Assembly: GCA_963995525.1 (NCBI GenBank)
Contig: OZ023211.1
Span: forward strand, 52,728,228 to 52,792,227
DNA from: Escarpia spicata
Taxonomy: Eukaryota; Annelida; Polychaeta; Sabellida; Siboglinidae
Reading direction: 5' to 3'
Length of the DNA stretch: 64,000 bases
Part shown: piece by piece, positions 12,293 to 27,039 of the stretch
How the letters are laid out: the number at the start of each line of letters is the position of its first letter
Numbering within the stretch: the first letter of the stretch is position 1
Notes under the pieces: model-generated
Seen by the model: only the letters and a program-made list of their open reading frames with translations
Database searches by the model: none
What the model was told of the DNA's origin: nothing
Program-made: the position numbers and the translations under genes

Positions 12293-13743
12293 CTATTAGC
12301 GTTTGCATTCTGTGAAATCATTCTTCAACAGTAAAATGGTACGCACACTCACACATTACTATAATGCACTCTGGCTGACATTTGTAAGTGCTAGTTTGTC
12401 GCATATATAAGTTTTATTTTTGGAAGTAGCTATGTGTATGGACAACGATTCCACCTTGCTTCGGCAATAAATAACATGTAGCATCTTTCGAGTTGCTTTT
12501 TCGGAACAAAATTGTTGGATTTCACGAAAGCACTACTGCTAATCGGTGACAAGACAAACATCAAAATGTACCGTTTTATTTCGAATCGAATACAGATTCC
12601 TCACTTTGCACACACGGTTGAATTACCTGACCGACATTTTGCATTGGTTTCAATATTGATATGTAGCCAGTACACTCCACCGTGTATTTGGTAGAAATCG
12701 TGTTCCCCAGCGTTTATCGTCGTAACAAAATTGTTTTAATAGAATCCTGCATGCGTGAAAGATTGGTTTAGCATATGCTTTGTGGGCCGTGTATTGTGGC
12801 ATATAATGTAAACGTATGTTAATTCAAAGGTTGACGGAGATCACGCGCAATCTTTCGGTTGTGACGTAGGCAAACAGTGATGTACTCAGTCCGCCAATAA
12901 GAGTAAATACGTTAAGTTCATTGTTTATTGTTTCTGCTGATATATTACTACTACTGGTACGTTTAGTCACTTACATGTATGTGGTATTTACTAGAGTGTA
13001 TGTTATTGTGTTGTACTTTCAATCGGTAAACCGTATTAATTCTTTTAGATGCATAGGCTCAACAAATGTATTTTATTTCCATTTACAGAATGGATGACCT
13101 CAGTGCTTCCTAGCAATTTCAAATGTTAACAACACGTACATGATTTACTAATATTTAAAAAAATCGTTGAAAGTTGATCATTCCAATTCTAACAAAGTAG
13201 CATCGAACGCGGTATCAAACGCATAGTCATACGGTCTGTTTCCATATATTTAATATGAGCACGTTCTATATCACCTCAGAATGTGAATCGCTTTTCTACC
13301 AAACATATAATTTATCAGTTTTCCGTGCTATACTAATAATGCGTGACTTCAAGCCACGCGTGGCACTACTACACTATACGACTCTACAGTAATGTTGTCA
13401 GCCGCCCCTGGCTCGTGTTGAGCGTGCCGTTCAACATCCGAGTGCATAGCCAGTCCCGCCCCCTTTCGGAAAATGCCCTCACTATGCTGTCTACTATTGA
13501 GCCGAGCAAGAAGCTGAATATGAAACTTGTTTTGTTGTTTTGTAATTTAAGAACTTACTGCTATTCCCTTGTAGACAACTAGAGAGCGTCATAATAATTA
13601 CGCATTAATAATAGCTACACTTAAATTAAATATAACAAACGATATCAATAAAAAGAACTTTCAGATTCGCCCGTTAACGAGACACCATATTTTCACCACA
13701 AAGAGGCCGTACTATCGATGAAGGTAGGCGACTTGTAAAAAGC

Positions 13744-13825
13744 ATACTTACCTGGCACAGGAGATACCTTGATCACCAAGGAGGTTCTCCCAGGGCGAGG
13801 CCTTTCCATTGCACCTCGGTTGGGC

Positions 13826-13860
<35 letters not shown>

Positions 13861-13907
13861 GGTGCGTAATTTTTGGTAGTGGGGGACTGCGTTCGCGCTA
13901 TCCCCTT
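13744..13907 (+). ncRNA. U1: U1 spliceosomal snRNA, copy 6
   Basis: Intact U1 gene in a unit of the same type as copy 4, 5174 bp away. Confidence 0.97.
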
Positions 13908-14096
13908 GCAAAATCCTAAAAGCTTACTTAATTTTCTTTTTTATATACTCGAATTTAATATCACAAAATTCGATCACTTTTCTTGTCGATTGTTATCGTG
14001 ATTCGAAATGGATGCCGAACATAATAGTGCAGTTTTACGTCCGCCTTAGTCGAATACACTTCGAGCTGTGTTGAGTCGGTGCCCTCTTGCTATTAG

Positions 14097-14875
14097 AGAG
14101 TGTCTGCAAGCATACCGATCTCGATTCCCTTCCCTATCCCAACGCGCTACGCAATCGGTGTCGATAGTTGGAGATAGGTAACCATCACGAGTTTCTGAAT
14201 CACGGCGTTTCACTCGCCAACGTATCGTACATTTATGCCTTTTCCAGGTGGATATGTGGTCCTAATCACAAGCTGAAATGGACATACCATAATGCATCTG
14301 AAACAATTTGGAATTATGTACAAAAGCACATCACAGCGAAGATAGGATGCGCGGTTTTTAGTGTCTGTCATAAGATTTTGATTTGCCTGTTTATATTCGT
14401 AAGTCCTTCACCCGAGACAACTTTTCTAACAGTTTTTTTGCACAAATTTAATGGAATGTGTGTTAGAGATTTAGCACATAGATATCTAAAGGAAGAATTT
14501 GATAATTGTTTGTGAAAACAACGAAAACGATTGCACGCACGATTTGTGCCCCTACCGTTATGTATTCCATGCTGAGACAGGTCTTAAAAAATCATTTCTT
14601 CTGATGCATTAAACACAACTGCAATTAAAACGAGGCGGCTAATCAGTCAAAAACAGTTGTATGTACAATGCTGTCATAATGTTTACTTTGATTCATACAT
14701 AATTTGACCGTAAAATGGATAGGGATTGAGCTTACCGATCACCCCTGCCGGTTACGTATTTACCTATCCGATCGACACTTAACCGATCGCATAAACACAA
14801 CAAGCGATGACGTAGTACGCACAGCACGTTAGGGATAGGGAATGGAATCGAGATCGGTATGCTTGCAGACATTCT
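14097..14875. mobile_element. TIR element in U1 unit 6
   Basis: Same insertion, 779 bp form as in unit 4. Confidence 0.75.
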
Positions 14876-16326
14876 CTATTAGCGTTTGCATTCTGTGAAA
14901 TCATTCTTCAACAGTAAAACGGTACGCACACTCACACATTACTATAATGCACTCTGGCTGACATTTGTAAGTGCTAGTTTGTCGCATATATAAGTTTTAT
15001 TTTTGGAAGTAACTATGTGTACGGACAACGATTCCATTTTGCTTCGGCAATAAATAACATGTAGCATCTTTCGAGTTGCTTTTTCGGAACAAAATTGTTG
15101 GATTTCACGAAAGCACTACTGCTAATCGGTGACAAGACAAACATCAAAATGTACCGTTTCATTTCGAATCGAATACAGATTCCTCACTTTGCACACACGG
15201 TTGAATTACCTGACCGACATTTTGCATTGGTTTCAATATTGATATGTAGCCAGTACACTCCACCGTGTATTTGGTAGAAATCGTGTTCCCCAGCGTTTAT
15301 CGTCGTAACAATTTTTTTTTAATGGAATCCTGCATGCGTGAAAGATTGGTTTAGCATATGCTTTGCGGGCCGTGTATTGTGGCATATAATGTAAACGTAT
15401 GTTAATTCAAAGGTTGACGGAGATCACGCGCAATCTTTCGGTTGAGACGTAGGCAAACAGTGATGTACTCAGTCCGCCAATAAGAGTAAATACGTTAAGT
15501 TCATTGTTTATTGTTTCTGCTGATATATTACTACTACTGGTACGTTTAGTCACTTACATGTATGTGGTATTTACTAGAGTGTATGTTATTGTGTTGTACT
15601 TTCAATCGGTAAACCGTATTAATTCTTTTAGATGCATAGGCTCAACAAATGTATTTTATTTCCATTTACAGAATGGATGACCTCAGTGCTTCCTAGCAAT
15701 TTCAAATGTTAACAGCACGTACATGATTTACTAATATTAAAAAAAATCGTTGAAAGTTGATCATTCCAATTCTAACAAAGTAGCATCGAACGCGGTATCA
15801 AACGCAAAGTCATACGGTCTGTTTGCATATATTTCATATGAGCACGTTCTATATCACCTCAGAATGTGAATCGCTTTTTTACCAAACATATAATTTATCA
15901 GTTTTCCGTGCTATACTAATAATGCGTGACTTCAAGCCACGCGTGGCACTACTACACTATACGACTCTACAGTAATGTTGTCAGCCGCCCCTGGCTCGTG
16001 TTGAGCGTGCCGTTCAACATCCGAGTGCATAGCCAGTCCCGCCCCCTTTCGGAAAATGCCCTCACTATGTTGTCTACTATTGAGCCGAGCAAGAAGCTGA
16101 ATATGAAACTTGTTTTGTTGTTTTGTAATTTAAGAACTTACTGCTATTCCCTTGTAGACAACTAGTGAGCGTCATAATAATTACGCATTAATAATAGCTA
16201 CACTTAAATTAAATATAACAAACGATATCAATAAAAAGAACTTTCAGATTCGCCCGTTAACGAGACACCATATTTTCACCACAAAGAGGCCGTACTATCG
16301 ATGAAGGTAGGCGACTTGTAAAAAGC

Positions 16327-16408
16327 ATACTTACCTGGCACAGGAGATACCTTGATCACCAAGGAGGTTCTCCCAGGGCGAGGCCTTTCCATTGCACCTC
16401 GGTTGGGC

Positions 16409-16443
<35 letters not shown>

Positions 16444-16490
16444 GGTGCGTAATTTTTGGTAGTGGGGGACTGCGTTCGCGCTATCCCCTT
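16327..16490 (+). ncRNA. U1: U1 spliceosomal snRNA, copy 7
   Basis: Intact U1 gene in a unit like copy 5, 5174 bp away. The A-run in the 3' flank (CCTAAAGC) is one A shorter than in the other units compared. Confidence 0.97.
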
Positions 16491-16684
16491 GCAAAATCCT
16501 AAAGCTTACTTAATTTTCTTTTTTATATACTCGAATTTAATATCACAAAATTCGATCACTTTTCTTGTCGATTGTTATCGTGATTCGAAATAGAAATGGA
16601 TGCCGAACATAATAGTGCAGTTTTACTTCCGCCTTAGTCGAATACACTTCGAGCTGTGTTGAGTCGGTGCCCTCTTGCTATTAG

Positions 16685-17465
16685 AGAGTGTCTGCAAGCA
16701 TACCGATCTCGATTCCCTTCCCTATCCCCAACGCGCTACGCAATCGGTGTCGATTGTTGGAGATAGGTAACCATCACGAGTTTCTGCATCACGGCGTTTC
16801 ACTCGCCAACGTATCGTACATTTATGCCTTTTCCAGCTGGATATGTGGTCCTAATCACAAGCTGAAATGGACAGACCATAATGAATCTGAAACAATTTGG
16901 AATTATGTACAAAAGCACATCACAGCGAAGATAGGATGCGCGGTTTTTAGTGTCTGTCATAAGATTTTGATTTGCCTGTTTATATTCGTAAGTCCTTCAC
17001 CCGAGACAACTTTTCTAACAGTTTTTTTTGCACAAATGTAAAGGAATGTGTGTTAGAGATTTAGCACATAGATATCTAAAGGAAGAATTTGATAATTGTT
17101 TGTGAAAACAACGAAAACGATTGCACGCACGATTTGTGCCCCTACCGTTATGTATTCCATGCTGAGACAGATCTTAAAAAATCATTTCTTCTGATGCATT
17201 AAACACAACTGCAATTAAAACGAGGCGGCTAATCAGTCAAAAACAGTTGTATGTACAATGCTGTCATAATGTTTACTTTGATTCATACATAATTTGACCG
17301 TAAAATGGATAGGGATTGAGCTTACCGATCACCCCTGCCGGTTACGTATTTACCTATCCGATCGACACTTAACCGATCGCATAAACACAACAAGCGATGA
17401 CGTAGTACGCACAGCACGTTAGGGATAGGGAATGGAATCGAGATCGGTATGCTTGCAGACATTCT
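16685..17465. mobile_element. TIR element in U1 unit 7
   Basis: Same insertion, near-identical to unit 5. Confidence 0.75.
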
Positions 17466-18916
17466 CTATTAGCGTTTGCATTCTGTGAAATCATTCTTCA
17501 ACAGTAAAATGGTACGCACACTCACACATTACTATAATGCACTCTGGCTGACATTTGTAAGTGCTAGTTTGTCGCATATAGAAGTTTTATTTTTGGAAGT
17601 AGCTATGTGTACGGACAACGATTCCACCTTGCTTCGGCAATAAATAACATGTAGCATCTTTCGAGTTGCTTTTTCGGAACAAAATTGTTGGATTTCACGA
17701 AAGCACTACTGCTAATCGGTGACAAGACAAACATCAAAATGTACCGTTTTATTTCGAATCGAATACAGATTCCTCACTTTGCACACACGGTTGAATTACC
17801 TGACCGACATTTTGCATTGGTTTCAATATTGATATGTAGCCAGTACACTCCACCGTGTATTTGGTAGAAATCGTGTTCCCCAGCGTTTATCGTCGTAACA
17901 AAATTGTTTTAATAGAATCCTGCATGCGTGAAAGATTGGTTTAGCATATGCTTTGTGGGCCGTGTATTGTGGCATATAATGTAAACGTATGTTAATTCAA
18001 AGGTTGACGGAGATCACGCGCAATCTTTCGGTTGTGACGTAGGCAAACAGTGATGTACTCAGTCCGCCAATAAGAGTAAATACGTTAAGTTCATTGTTTA
18101 TTGTTTCTGCTGATATATTACTACTACTGGTACGTTTAGTCACTTACATGTATGTGGTATTTACTAGAGTGTATGTTATTGTGTTGTACTTTCAATCGGT
18201 AAACCGTATTAATTCTTTTAGATGCATAGGCTCAACAAATGTATTTTATTTCCATTTACAGAATGGATGACCTCAGTGCTTCCTAGCAATTTCAAATGTT
18301 AACAACACGTACATGATTTACTAATATTTAAAAAAATCGTTGAAAGTTGATCATTCCAATTGTAACAAAGTTGCATCGAACGCGGTATCAAACGCATAGT
18401 CATACGGTCTGTTTCCATATATTTAATATGAGCACGTTCTATATCACCTCAGAATGTGAATCGCTTTTCTACCAAACATATAATTTATCAGTTTTCCGTG
18501 CTATACTAATAATGCGTGACTTCAAGCCACGCGTGGCACTACTACACTATACGACTCTACAGTAATGTTGTCAGCCGCCCCTGGCTCGTGTTGAGCGTGC
18601 CGTTCAACATCCGAGTGCATAGCCAGTCCCGCCCCCTTTCGGAAAATGCCCTCACTATGTTGTCTACTATTGAGCCGAGCAAGAAGCTGAATATGAAACT
18701 TGTTTTGTTGTTTTGTAATTTAAGAACTTACTGCTATTCCCTTGTAGACAACTAGTGAGCGTCATAATAATTACGCATTAATAATAGCTACACTTAAATT
18801 AAATATAACAAACGATATCAATAAAAAGAACTTTCAGATTCGCCCGTTAACGAGACACCATATTTTCACCACAAAGAGGCCGTACTATCGATGAAGGTAG
18901 GCGACTTGTAAAAAGC

Positions 18917-18998
18917 ATACTTACCTGGCACAGGAGATACCTTGATCACCAAGGAGGTTCTCCCAGGGCGAGGCCTTTCCATTGCACCTCGGTTGGGC

Positions 18999-19033
<35 letters not shown>

Positions 19034-19080
19034 GGTGCGTAATTTTTGGTAGTGGGGGACTGCGTTCGCGCTATCCCCTT
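18917..19080 (+). ncRNA. U1: U1 spliceosomal snRNA, copy 8
   Basis: Intact U1 gene. The unit looks recombinant: its 3' flank lacks the GGAAAT hexamer, as in copies 4 and 6, while its TIR element is of the copy 5/7 type. Confidence 0.97.
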
Positions 19081-19269
19081 GCAAAATCCTAAAAGCTTAC
19101 TTAATTTTCTTTTTTATATACTCGAATTTAATATCACAAAATTCGATCACTTTTCTTGTCGATTGTTATCGTGATTCGAAATGGATGCCGAACATAATAG
19201 TGCAGTTTTACGTCCGCCTTAGTCGAATACACTTCGAGCTGTGTTGAGTCGGTGCCCTCTTGCTATTAG

Positions 19270-20050
19270 AGAGTGTCTGCAAGCATACCGATCTCGATTC
19301 CCTTCCCTATCCCCAACGCGCTACGCAATCGGTGTCGATTGTTGGAGATAGGTAACCATCACGAGTTTCTGCATCACGGCGTTTCACTCGCCAACGTATC
19401 GTACATTTATGCCTTTTCCAGCTGGATATGTGGTCCTAATCACAAGCTGAAATGGACACACCATAATGAATCTGAAACAATTTGGAATTATGTACAAAAG
19501 CACATCACAGCGAAGATAGGATGCGCGGTTTTTAGTGTCTGTCATAAGATTTTGATTTGCCTGTTTATATTCGTAAGTCCTTCACCCGAGACAACTTTTC
19601 TAACAGTTTTTTTTGCACAAATGTAAAGGAATGTGTGTTAGAGATTTAGCACATAGATATCTAAAGGAAGAATTTGATAATTGTTTGTGAAAACAACGAA
19701 AACGATTGCACGCACGATTTGTGCCCCTACCGTTATGTATTCCATGCTGAGACAGGTCTTAAAAAATCATTTCTTCTGATGCATGAAACACAACTGCAAT
19801 TAAAATGAGGCGGCTAATCAGTCAAAAACAGTTGTATGTACAATGCTGTCATAATGTTTACTTTGATTCATACATAATTTGACCGTAAAATGGATAGGGA
19901 TTGAGCTTACCGATCACCCCTGCCGGTTACGTATTTACCTATCCGATCGACACTTAACCGATCGCATAAACACAACAAGCGATGACGTAGTACGCACAGC
20001 ACGTTAGGGATAGGGAATGGAATCGAGATCGGTATGCTTGCAGACATTCT
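19270..20050. mobile_element. TIR element in U1 unit 8
   Basis: Same insertion. It is the unit 5/7 type although the left neighbouring spacer is of the unit 4/6 type. Confidence 0.75.
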
Positions 20051-21501
20051 CTATTAGCGTTTGCATTCTGTGAAATCATTCTTCAACAGTAAAATGGTAC
20101 GCACACTCACACATTACTATAATGCACTCTGGCTGACATTTGTAAGTGCTAGTTTGTCGTATATATAAGTTTTATTTTTGGAAGTAGCTATGTGTACGGA
20201 CAACGATTCCACCTTGCTTCGGCAATAAATAACATGTAGCATCTTTCGAGTTGCTTTTTCGGAACAAAATTGTTGGATTTCACGAAAGCACTACTGCTAA
20301 TCGGTGACAAGACAAACATCAAAATGTACCGTTTTATTTCGAATCGAATACAGATTCCTCACTTTGCACACACGGTTGAATTACCTGACCGACATTTTGC
20401 ATTGGTTTCAATATTGATATGTAGCCAGTACACTCCACCGTGTATTTGGTAGAAATCGTGTTCCCCAGCGTTTATCGTCGTAACAAAATTGTTTTAATAG
20501 AATCCTGCATGCGTGAAAGATTGGTTTAGCATATGCTTTGTGGGCCGTGTATTGTGGCATATAATGTAAACGTATGTTAATTCAAAGGTTGACGGAGATC
20601 ACGCGCAATCTTTCGGTTGTGACGTAGGCAAACAGTGATGTACTCAGTCCGCCAATAAGAGTAAATACGTTAAGTTCATTGTTTATTGTTTCTGCTGATA
20701 TATTACTACTACTGGTACGTTTAGTCACTTACATGTATGTGGTATTTACTAGAGTGTATGTTATTGTGTTGTACTTTCAATCGGTAAACCGTATTAATTC
20801 TTTTAGATGCATAGGCTCAACAAATGTATTTTATTTCCATTTACAGAATGGATGACCTCAGTGCTTCCTAGCAATTTCAAATGTTAACAACACGTACATG
20901 ATTTACTAATATTTAAACAAATCGTTGAAAGTTGATCATTCCAATTCTAACAAAGTAGCATCGAACGCGGTATCAAACGCATAGTCATACGGTCTGTTTC
21001 CATATATTTAATATGAGCACGTTCTATATCACCTCAGAATGTGAATCGCTTTTCTACCAAACATATAATTTATCAGTTTTCCGTGCTATACTAATAATGC
21101 GTGACTTCAAGCCACGCGTGGCACTACTACACTATACGACTCTACAGTAATGTTGTCAGCCGCCCCTGGCTCGTGTTGAGCGTGCCGTTCAACATCCGAG
21201 TGCATAGCCAGTCCCGCCCCCTTTCGGAAAATGCCCTCACTATGCTGTCTACTATTGAGCCGAGCAAGAAGCTGAATATGAAACTTGTTTTGTTGTTTTG
21301 TAATTTAAGAACTTACTGCTATTCCCTTGTAGACAACTAGAGAGCGTCATAATAATTACGCATTAATAATAGCTACACTTAAATTAAATATAACAAACGA
21401 TATCAATAAAAAGAACTTTCAGATTCGCCCGTTAACGAGACACCATATTTTCACCACAAAGAGGCCGTACTATCGATGAAGGTAGGCGACTTGTAAAAAG
21501 C

Positions 21502-21583
21502 ATACTTACCTGGCACAGGAGATACCTTGATCACCAAGGAGGTTCTCCCAGGGCGAGGCCTTTCCATTGCACCTCGGTTGGGC

Positions 21584-21618
<35 letters not shown>

Positions 21619-21665
21619 GGTGCGTAATTTTTGGTAGTGGGGGACTGCGTTCGCGCTATCCCCTT
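21502..21665 (+). ncRNA. U1: U1 spliceosomal snRNA, copy 9
   Basis: Intact U1 gene. The downstream hexamer GGAAAT is present but the TIR element is of the copy 4/6 type, which is another mosaic unit. Confidence 0.97.
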
Positions 21666-21860
21666 GCAAAATCCTAAAAGCTTACTTAATTTTCTTTTTT
21701 ATATACTCGAATTTAATATCACAAAATTCGATCACTTTTCTTGTCGATTGTTATCGTGATTCGAAATGGAAATGGATGCCGAACATAATAGTGCAGTTTT
21801 ACGTCCGCCTTAGTCGAATACACTTCGAGCTGTGTTGAGTCGGTGCCCTCTTGCTATTAG

Positions 21861-22639
21861 AGAGTGTCTGCAAGCATACCGATCTCGATTCCCTTCCCTA
21901 TCCCAACGCGCTACGCAATAGGTGTCGATAGTTGGAGATAGGTAACCATCACGAGTTTCTGAATCACGGCGTTTCACTCGCCAACGTATCGTACATTTAT
22001 GCCTTTTCCAGCTGGATATGTGGTCCTAATCACAAGCTGAAATGGACATACCATAATGCATCTGAAACAATTTGGAATTATGTACAAAAGCACATCACAG
22101 CGAAGATAGGATGCGCGGTTTTTAGTGTCTGTCATAAGATTTTGATTTGCCTGTTTATATTCGTAAGTCCTTCACCCGAGACAACTTTTCTAACAGTTTT
22201 TTTGCACAAATTTAATGGAATGTGTGTTAGAGATTTAGCACATAGATATCTAAAGGAAGAATTTGATAATTGTTTGTGAAAACAACGAAAACGATTGCAC
22301 GCACGATTTGTGCCCCTACCGTTATGTATTCCATGCTGAGACAGGTCTTAAAAAATCATTTCTTCTGATGCATTAAACACAACTGCAATTAAAACGAGGC
22401 GGCTAATCAGTCAAAAACAGTTGTATGTACAATGCTGTCATAATGTTTACTTTGATTCATACATAATTTGACCGTAAAATGGATAGGGATTGAGCTTACC
22501 GATCACCCCTGCCGGTTACGTATTTACCTATCCGATCGACACTTAACCGATCGCATAAACACAACAAGCGATGACGTAGTACGCACAGCACGTTAGGGAT
22601 AGGGAATGGAATCGAGATCGGTATGCTTGCAGACATTCT
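21861..22639. mobile_element. TIR element in U1 unit 9
   Basis: Same insertion, 779 bp form, with AATAGGTGTCGATAG near the left end. Confidence 0.75.
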
Positions 22640-24090
22640 CTATTAGCGTTTGCATTCTGTGAAATCATTCTTCAACAGTAAAACGGTACGCACACTCACA
22701 CATTACTATAATGCACTCTGGCTGACATTTGTAAGTGCTAGTTTGTCGCATATATAAGTTTTATTTTTGGAAGTAACTATGTGTACGGACAACGATTCCA
22801 TTTTGCTTCGGCAATAAATAACATGTAGCATCTTTCGAGTTGCTTTTTCGGAACAAAATTGTTGGATTTCACGAAAGCACTACTGCTAATCGGTGACAAG
22901 ACAAACATCAAAATGTACCGTTTCATTTCGAATCGAATACAGATTCCTCACTTTGCACACACGGTTGAATTACCTGACCGACATTTTGCATTGGTTTCAA
23001 TATTGATATGTAGCCAGTACACTCCACCGTGTATTTGGTAGAAATCGTGTTCCCCAGCGTTTATCGTCGTAACAAATTTTTTTTAATGGAATCCTGCATG
23101 CGTGAAAGATTGGTTTAGCATATGCTTTGCGGGCCGTGTATTGTGGCATATAATGTAAACGTATGTTAATTCAAAGGTTGACGGAGATCACGCGCAATCT
23201 TTCGGTTGAGACGTAGGCAAACAGTGATGTACTCAGTCCGCCAATAAGAGTAAATACGTTAAGTTCATTGTTTATTGTTTCTGCTGATATATTACTACTA
23301 CTGGTACGTTTAGTCACTTACATGTATGTGGTATTTACTAGAGTGTATGTTATTGTGTTGTACTTTCAATCGGTAAACCGTATTAATTCTTTTAGATGCA
23401 TAGGCTCAACAAATGTATTTTATTTCCATTTACAGAATGGATGACCTCAGTGCTTCCTAGCAATTTCAAATGTTAACAGCACGTACATGATTTACTAATA
23501 TTAAAAAAAATCGTTGAAAGTTGATCATTCCAATTCTAACAAAGTAGCATCGAACGCGGTATCAAACGCAAAGTCATACGGTCTGTTTGCATATATTTCA
23601 TATGAGCACGTTCTATATCACCTCAGAATGTGAATCGCTTTTCTACCAAACATATAATTTATCAGTTTTCCGTGCTATACTAATAATGCGTGACTTCAAG
23701 CCACGCGTGGCACTACTACACTATACGACTCTACAGTAATGTTGTCAGCCGCCCCTGGCTCGTGTTGAGCGTGCCGTTCAACATCCGAGTGCATAGCCAG
23801 TCCCGCCCCCTTTCGGAAAATGCCCTCACTATGTTGTCTACTATTGAGCCGAGCAAGAAGCTGAATATGAAACTTGTTTTGTTGTTTTGTAATTTAAGAA
23901 CTTACTGCTATTCCCTTGTAGACAACTAGTGAGCGTCATAATAATTACGCATTAATAATAGCTACACTTAAATTAAATATAACAAACGATATCAATAAAA
24001 AGAACTTTCAGATTCGCCCGTTAACGAGACACCATATTTTCACCACAAAGAGGCCGTACTATCGATGAAGGTAGGCGACTTGTAAAAAGC

Positions 24091-24172
24091 ATACTTACCT
24101 GGCACAGGAGATACCTTGATCACCAAGGAGGTTCTCCCAGGGCGAGGCCTTTCCATTGCACCTCGGTTGGGC

Positions 24173-24207
<35 letters not shown>

Positions 24208-24254
24208 GGTGCGTAATTTTTGGTAGTGGGGGACTGCGTTCGCGCTATCCCCTT
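24091..24254 (+). ncRNA. U1: U1 spliceosomal snRNA, copy 10
   Basis: Intact U1 gene. Its unit resembles copy 9 downstream, but its upstream spacer is of the GCATATATTTCAT type. Confidence 0.97.
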
Positions 24255-24449
24255 GCAAAATCCTAAAAGCTTACTTAATTTTCTTTTTTATATACTCGAA
24301 TTTAATATCACAAAATTCGATCACTTTTCTTGTCGATTGTTATCGTGATTCGAAATGGAAATGGATGCCGAACATAATAGTGCAGTTTTACGTCCGCCTT
24401 AGTCGAATACACTTCGAGCTGTGTTGAGTCGGTGCCCTCTTGCTATTAG

Positions 24450-25229
24450 AGAGTGTCTGCAAGCATACCGATCTCGATTCCCTTCCCTATCCCCAACGCG
24501 CTACGCAATAGGTGTCGATAGTTGGAGATAGGTAACCATCACGAGTTTCTGAATCACGGCGTTTCACTCGCCAACGTATCGTACATTTATGCCTTTTCCA
24601 GCTGGATATGTGGTCCTAATCACAAGCTGAAATGGACATACCATAATGCATCTGAAACAATTTGGAATTATGTACAAAAGCACATCACAGCGAAGATAGG
24701 ATGCGCGGTTTTTAGTGTCTGTCATAAGATTTTGATTTGCCTGTTTATATTCGTAAGTCCTTCACCCGAGACAACTTTTCTAACAGTTTTTTTGCACAAA
24801 TTTAATGGAATGTGTGTTAGAGATTTAGCACATAGATATCTAAAGGAAGAATTTGATAATTGTTTGTGAAAACAACGAAAACGATTGCACGCACGATTTG
24901 TGCCCCTACCGTTATGTATTCCATGCTGAGACAGGTCTTAAAAAATCATTTCTTCTGATGCATTAAACACAACTGCAATTAAAACGAGGCGGCTAATCAG
25001 TCAAAAACAGTTGTATGTACAATGCTGTCATAATGTTTACTTTGATTCATACATAATTTGACCGTAAAATGGATAGGGATTGAGCTTACCGATCACCCCT
25101 GCCGGTTACGTATTTACCTATCCGATCGACACTTAACCGATCGCATAAACACAACAAGCGATGACGTAGTACGCACAGCACGTTAGGGATAGGGAATGGA
25201 ATCGAGATCGGTATGCTTGCAGACATTCT
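24450..25229. mobile_element. TIR element in U1 unit 10
   Basis: Same insertion. It is like unit 9 but keeps four C in the left TIR. Confidence 0.75.
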
Positions 25230-26680
25230 CTATTAGCGTTTGCATTCTGTGAAATCATTCTTCAACAGTAAAACGGTACGCACACTCACACATTACTATA
25301 ATGCACTCTGGCTGACATTTGTAAGTGCTAGTTTGTCGCATATATAAGTTTTATTTTTGGAAGTAACTATGTGTACGGACAACGATTCCATTTTGCTTCG
25401 GCAATAAATAACATGTAGCATCTTTCGAGTTGCTTTTTCGGAACAAAATTGTTGGATTTCACGAAAGCACTACTGCTAATCGGTGACAAGACAAACATCA
25501 AAATGTACCGTTTCATTTCGAATCGAATACAGATTCCTCACTTTGCACACACGGTTGAATTACCTGACCGACATTTTGCATTGGTTTCAATATTGATATG
25601 TAGCCAGTACACTCCACCGTGTATTTGGTAGAAATCGTGTTCCCCAGCGTTTATCGTCGTAACAAATTTTTTTTAATGGAATCCTGCATGCGTGAAAGAT
25701 TGGTTTAGCATATGCTTTGCGGGCCGTGTATTGTGGCATATAATGTAAACGTATGTTAATTCAAAGGTTGACGGAGATCACGCGCAATCTTTCGGTTGAG
25801 ACGTAGGCAAACAGTGATGTACTCAGTCCGCCAATAAGAGTAAATACGTTAAGTTCATTGTTTATTGTTTCTGCTGATATATTACTACTACTGGTACGTT
25901 TAGTCACTTACATGTATGTGGTATTTACTAGAGTGTATGTTATTGTGTTGTACTTTCAATCGGTAAACCGTATTAATTCTTTTAGATGCATAGGCTCAAC
26001 AAATGTATTTTATTTCCATTTACAGAATGGATGACCTCAGTGCTTCCTAGCAATTTCAAATGTTAACAGCACGTACATGATTTACTAATATTAAAAAAAA
26101 TCGTTGAAAGTTGATCATTCCAATTCTAACAAAGTAGCATCGAACGCGGTATCAAACGCAAAGTCATACGGTCTGTTTGCATATATTTCATATGAGCACG
26201 TTCTATATCACCTCAGAATGTGAATCGCTTTTCTACCAAACATATAATTTATCAGTTTTCCGTGCTATACTAATAATGCGTGACTTCAAGCCACGCGTGG
26301 CACTACTACACTATACGACTCTACAGTAATGTTGTCAGCCGCCCCTGGCTCGTGTTGAGCGTGCCGTTCAACATCCGAGTGCATAGCCAGTCCCGCCCCC
26401 TTTCGGAAAATGCCCTCACTATGTTGTCTACTATTGAGCCGAGCAAGAAGCTGAATATGAAACTTGTTTTGTTGTTTTGTAATTTAAGAACTTACTGCTA
26501 TTCCCTTGTAGACAACTAGTGAGCGTCATAATAATTACGCATTAATAATAGCTACACTTAAATTAAATATAACAAACGATATCAATAAAAAGAACTTTCA
26601 GATTCGCCCGTTAACGAGACACCATATTTTCACCACAAAGAGGCCGTACTATCGATGAAGGTAGGCGACTTGTAAAAAGC

Positions 26681-26762
26681 ATACTTACCTGGCACAGGAG
26701 ATACCTTGATCACCAAGGAGGTTCTCCCAGGGCGAGGCCTTTCCATTGCACCTCGGTTGGGC

Positions 26763-26797
<35 letters not shown>

Positions 26798-26844
26798 GGT
26801 GCGTAATTTTTGGTAGTGGGGGACTGCGTTCGCGCTATCCCCTT
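26681..26844 (+). ncRNA. U1: U1 spliceosomal snRNA, copy 11
   Basis: Intact U1 gene in the last unit that is complete on both sides. Its TIR element resembles those of copies 1 and 2. Confidence 0.97.
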
Positions 26845-27039
26845 GCAAAATCCTAAAAGCTTACTTAATTTTCTTTTTTATATACTCGAATTTAATATCA
26901 CAAAATTCGATCACTTTTCTTGTCGATTGTTATCGTGATTCGAAATGGAAATGGATGCCGAACATAATAGTGCAGTTTTACTTCCGCCTTAGTCGAATAC
27001 ACTTCGAGCTGTGTTGAGTCGGTGCCCTCTTGCTATTAG

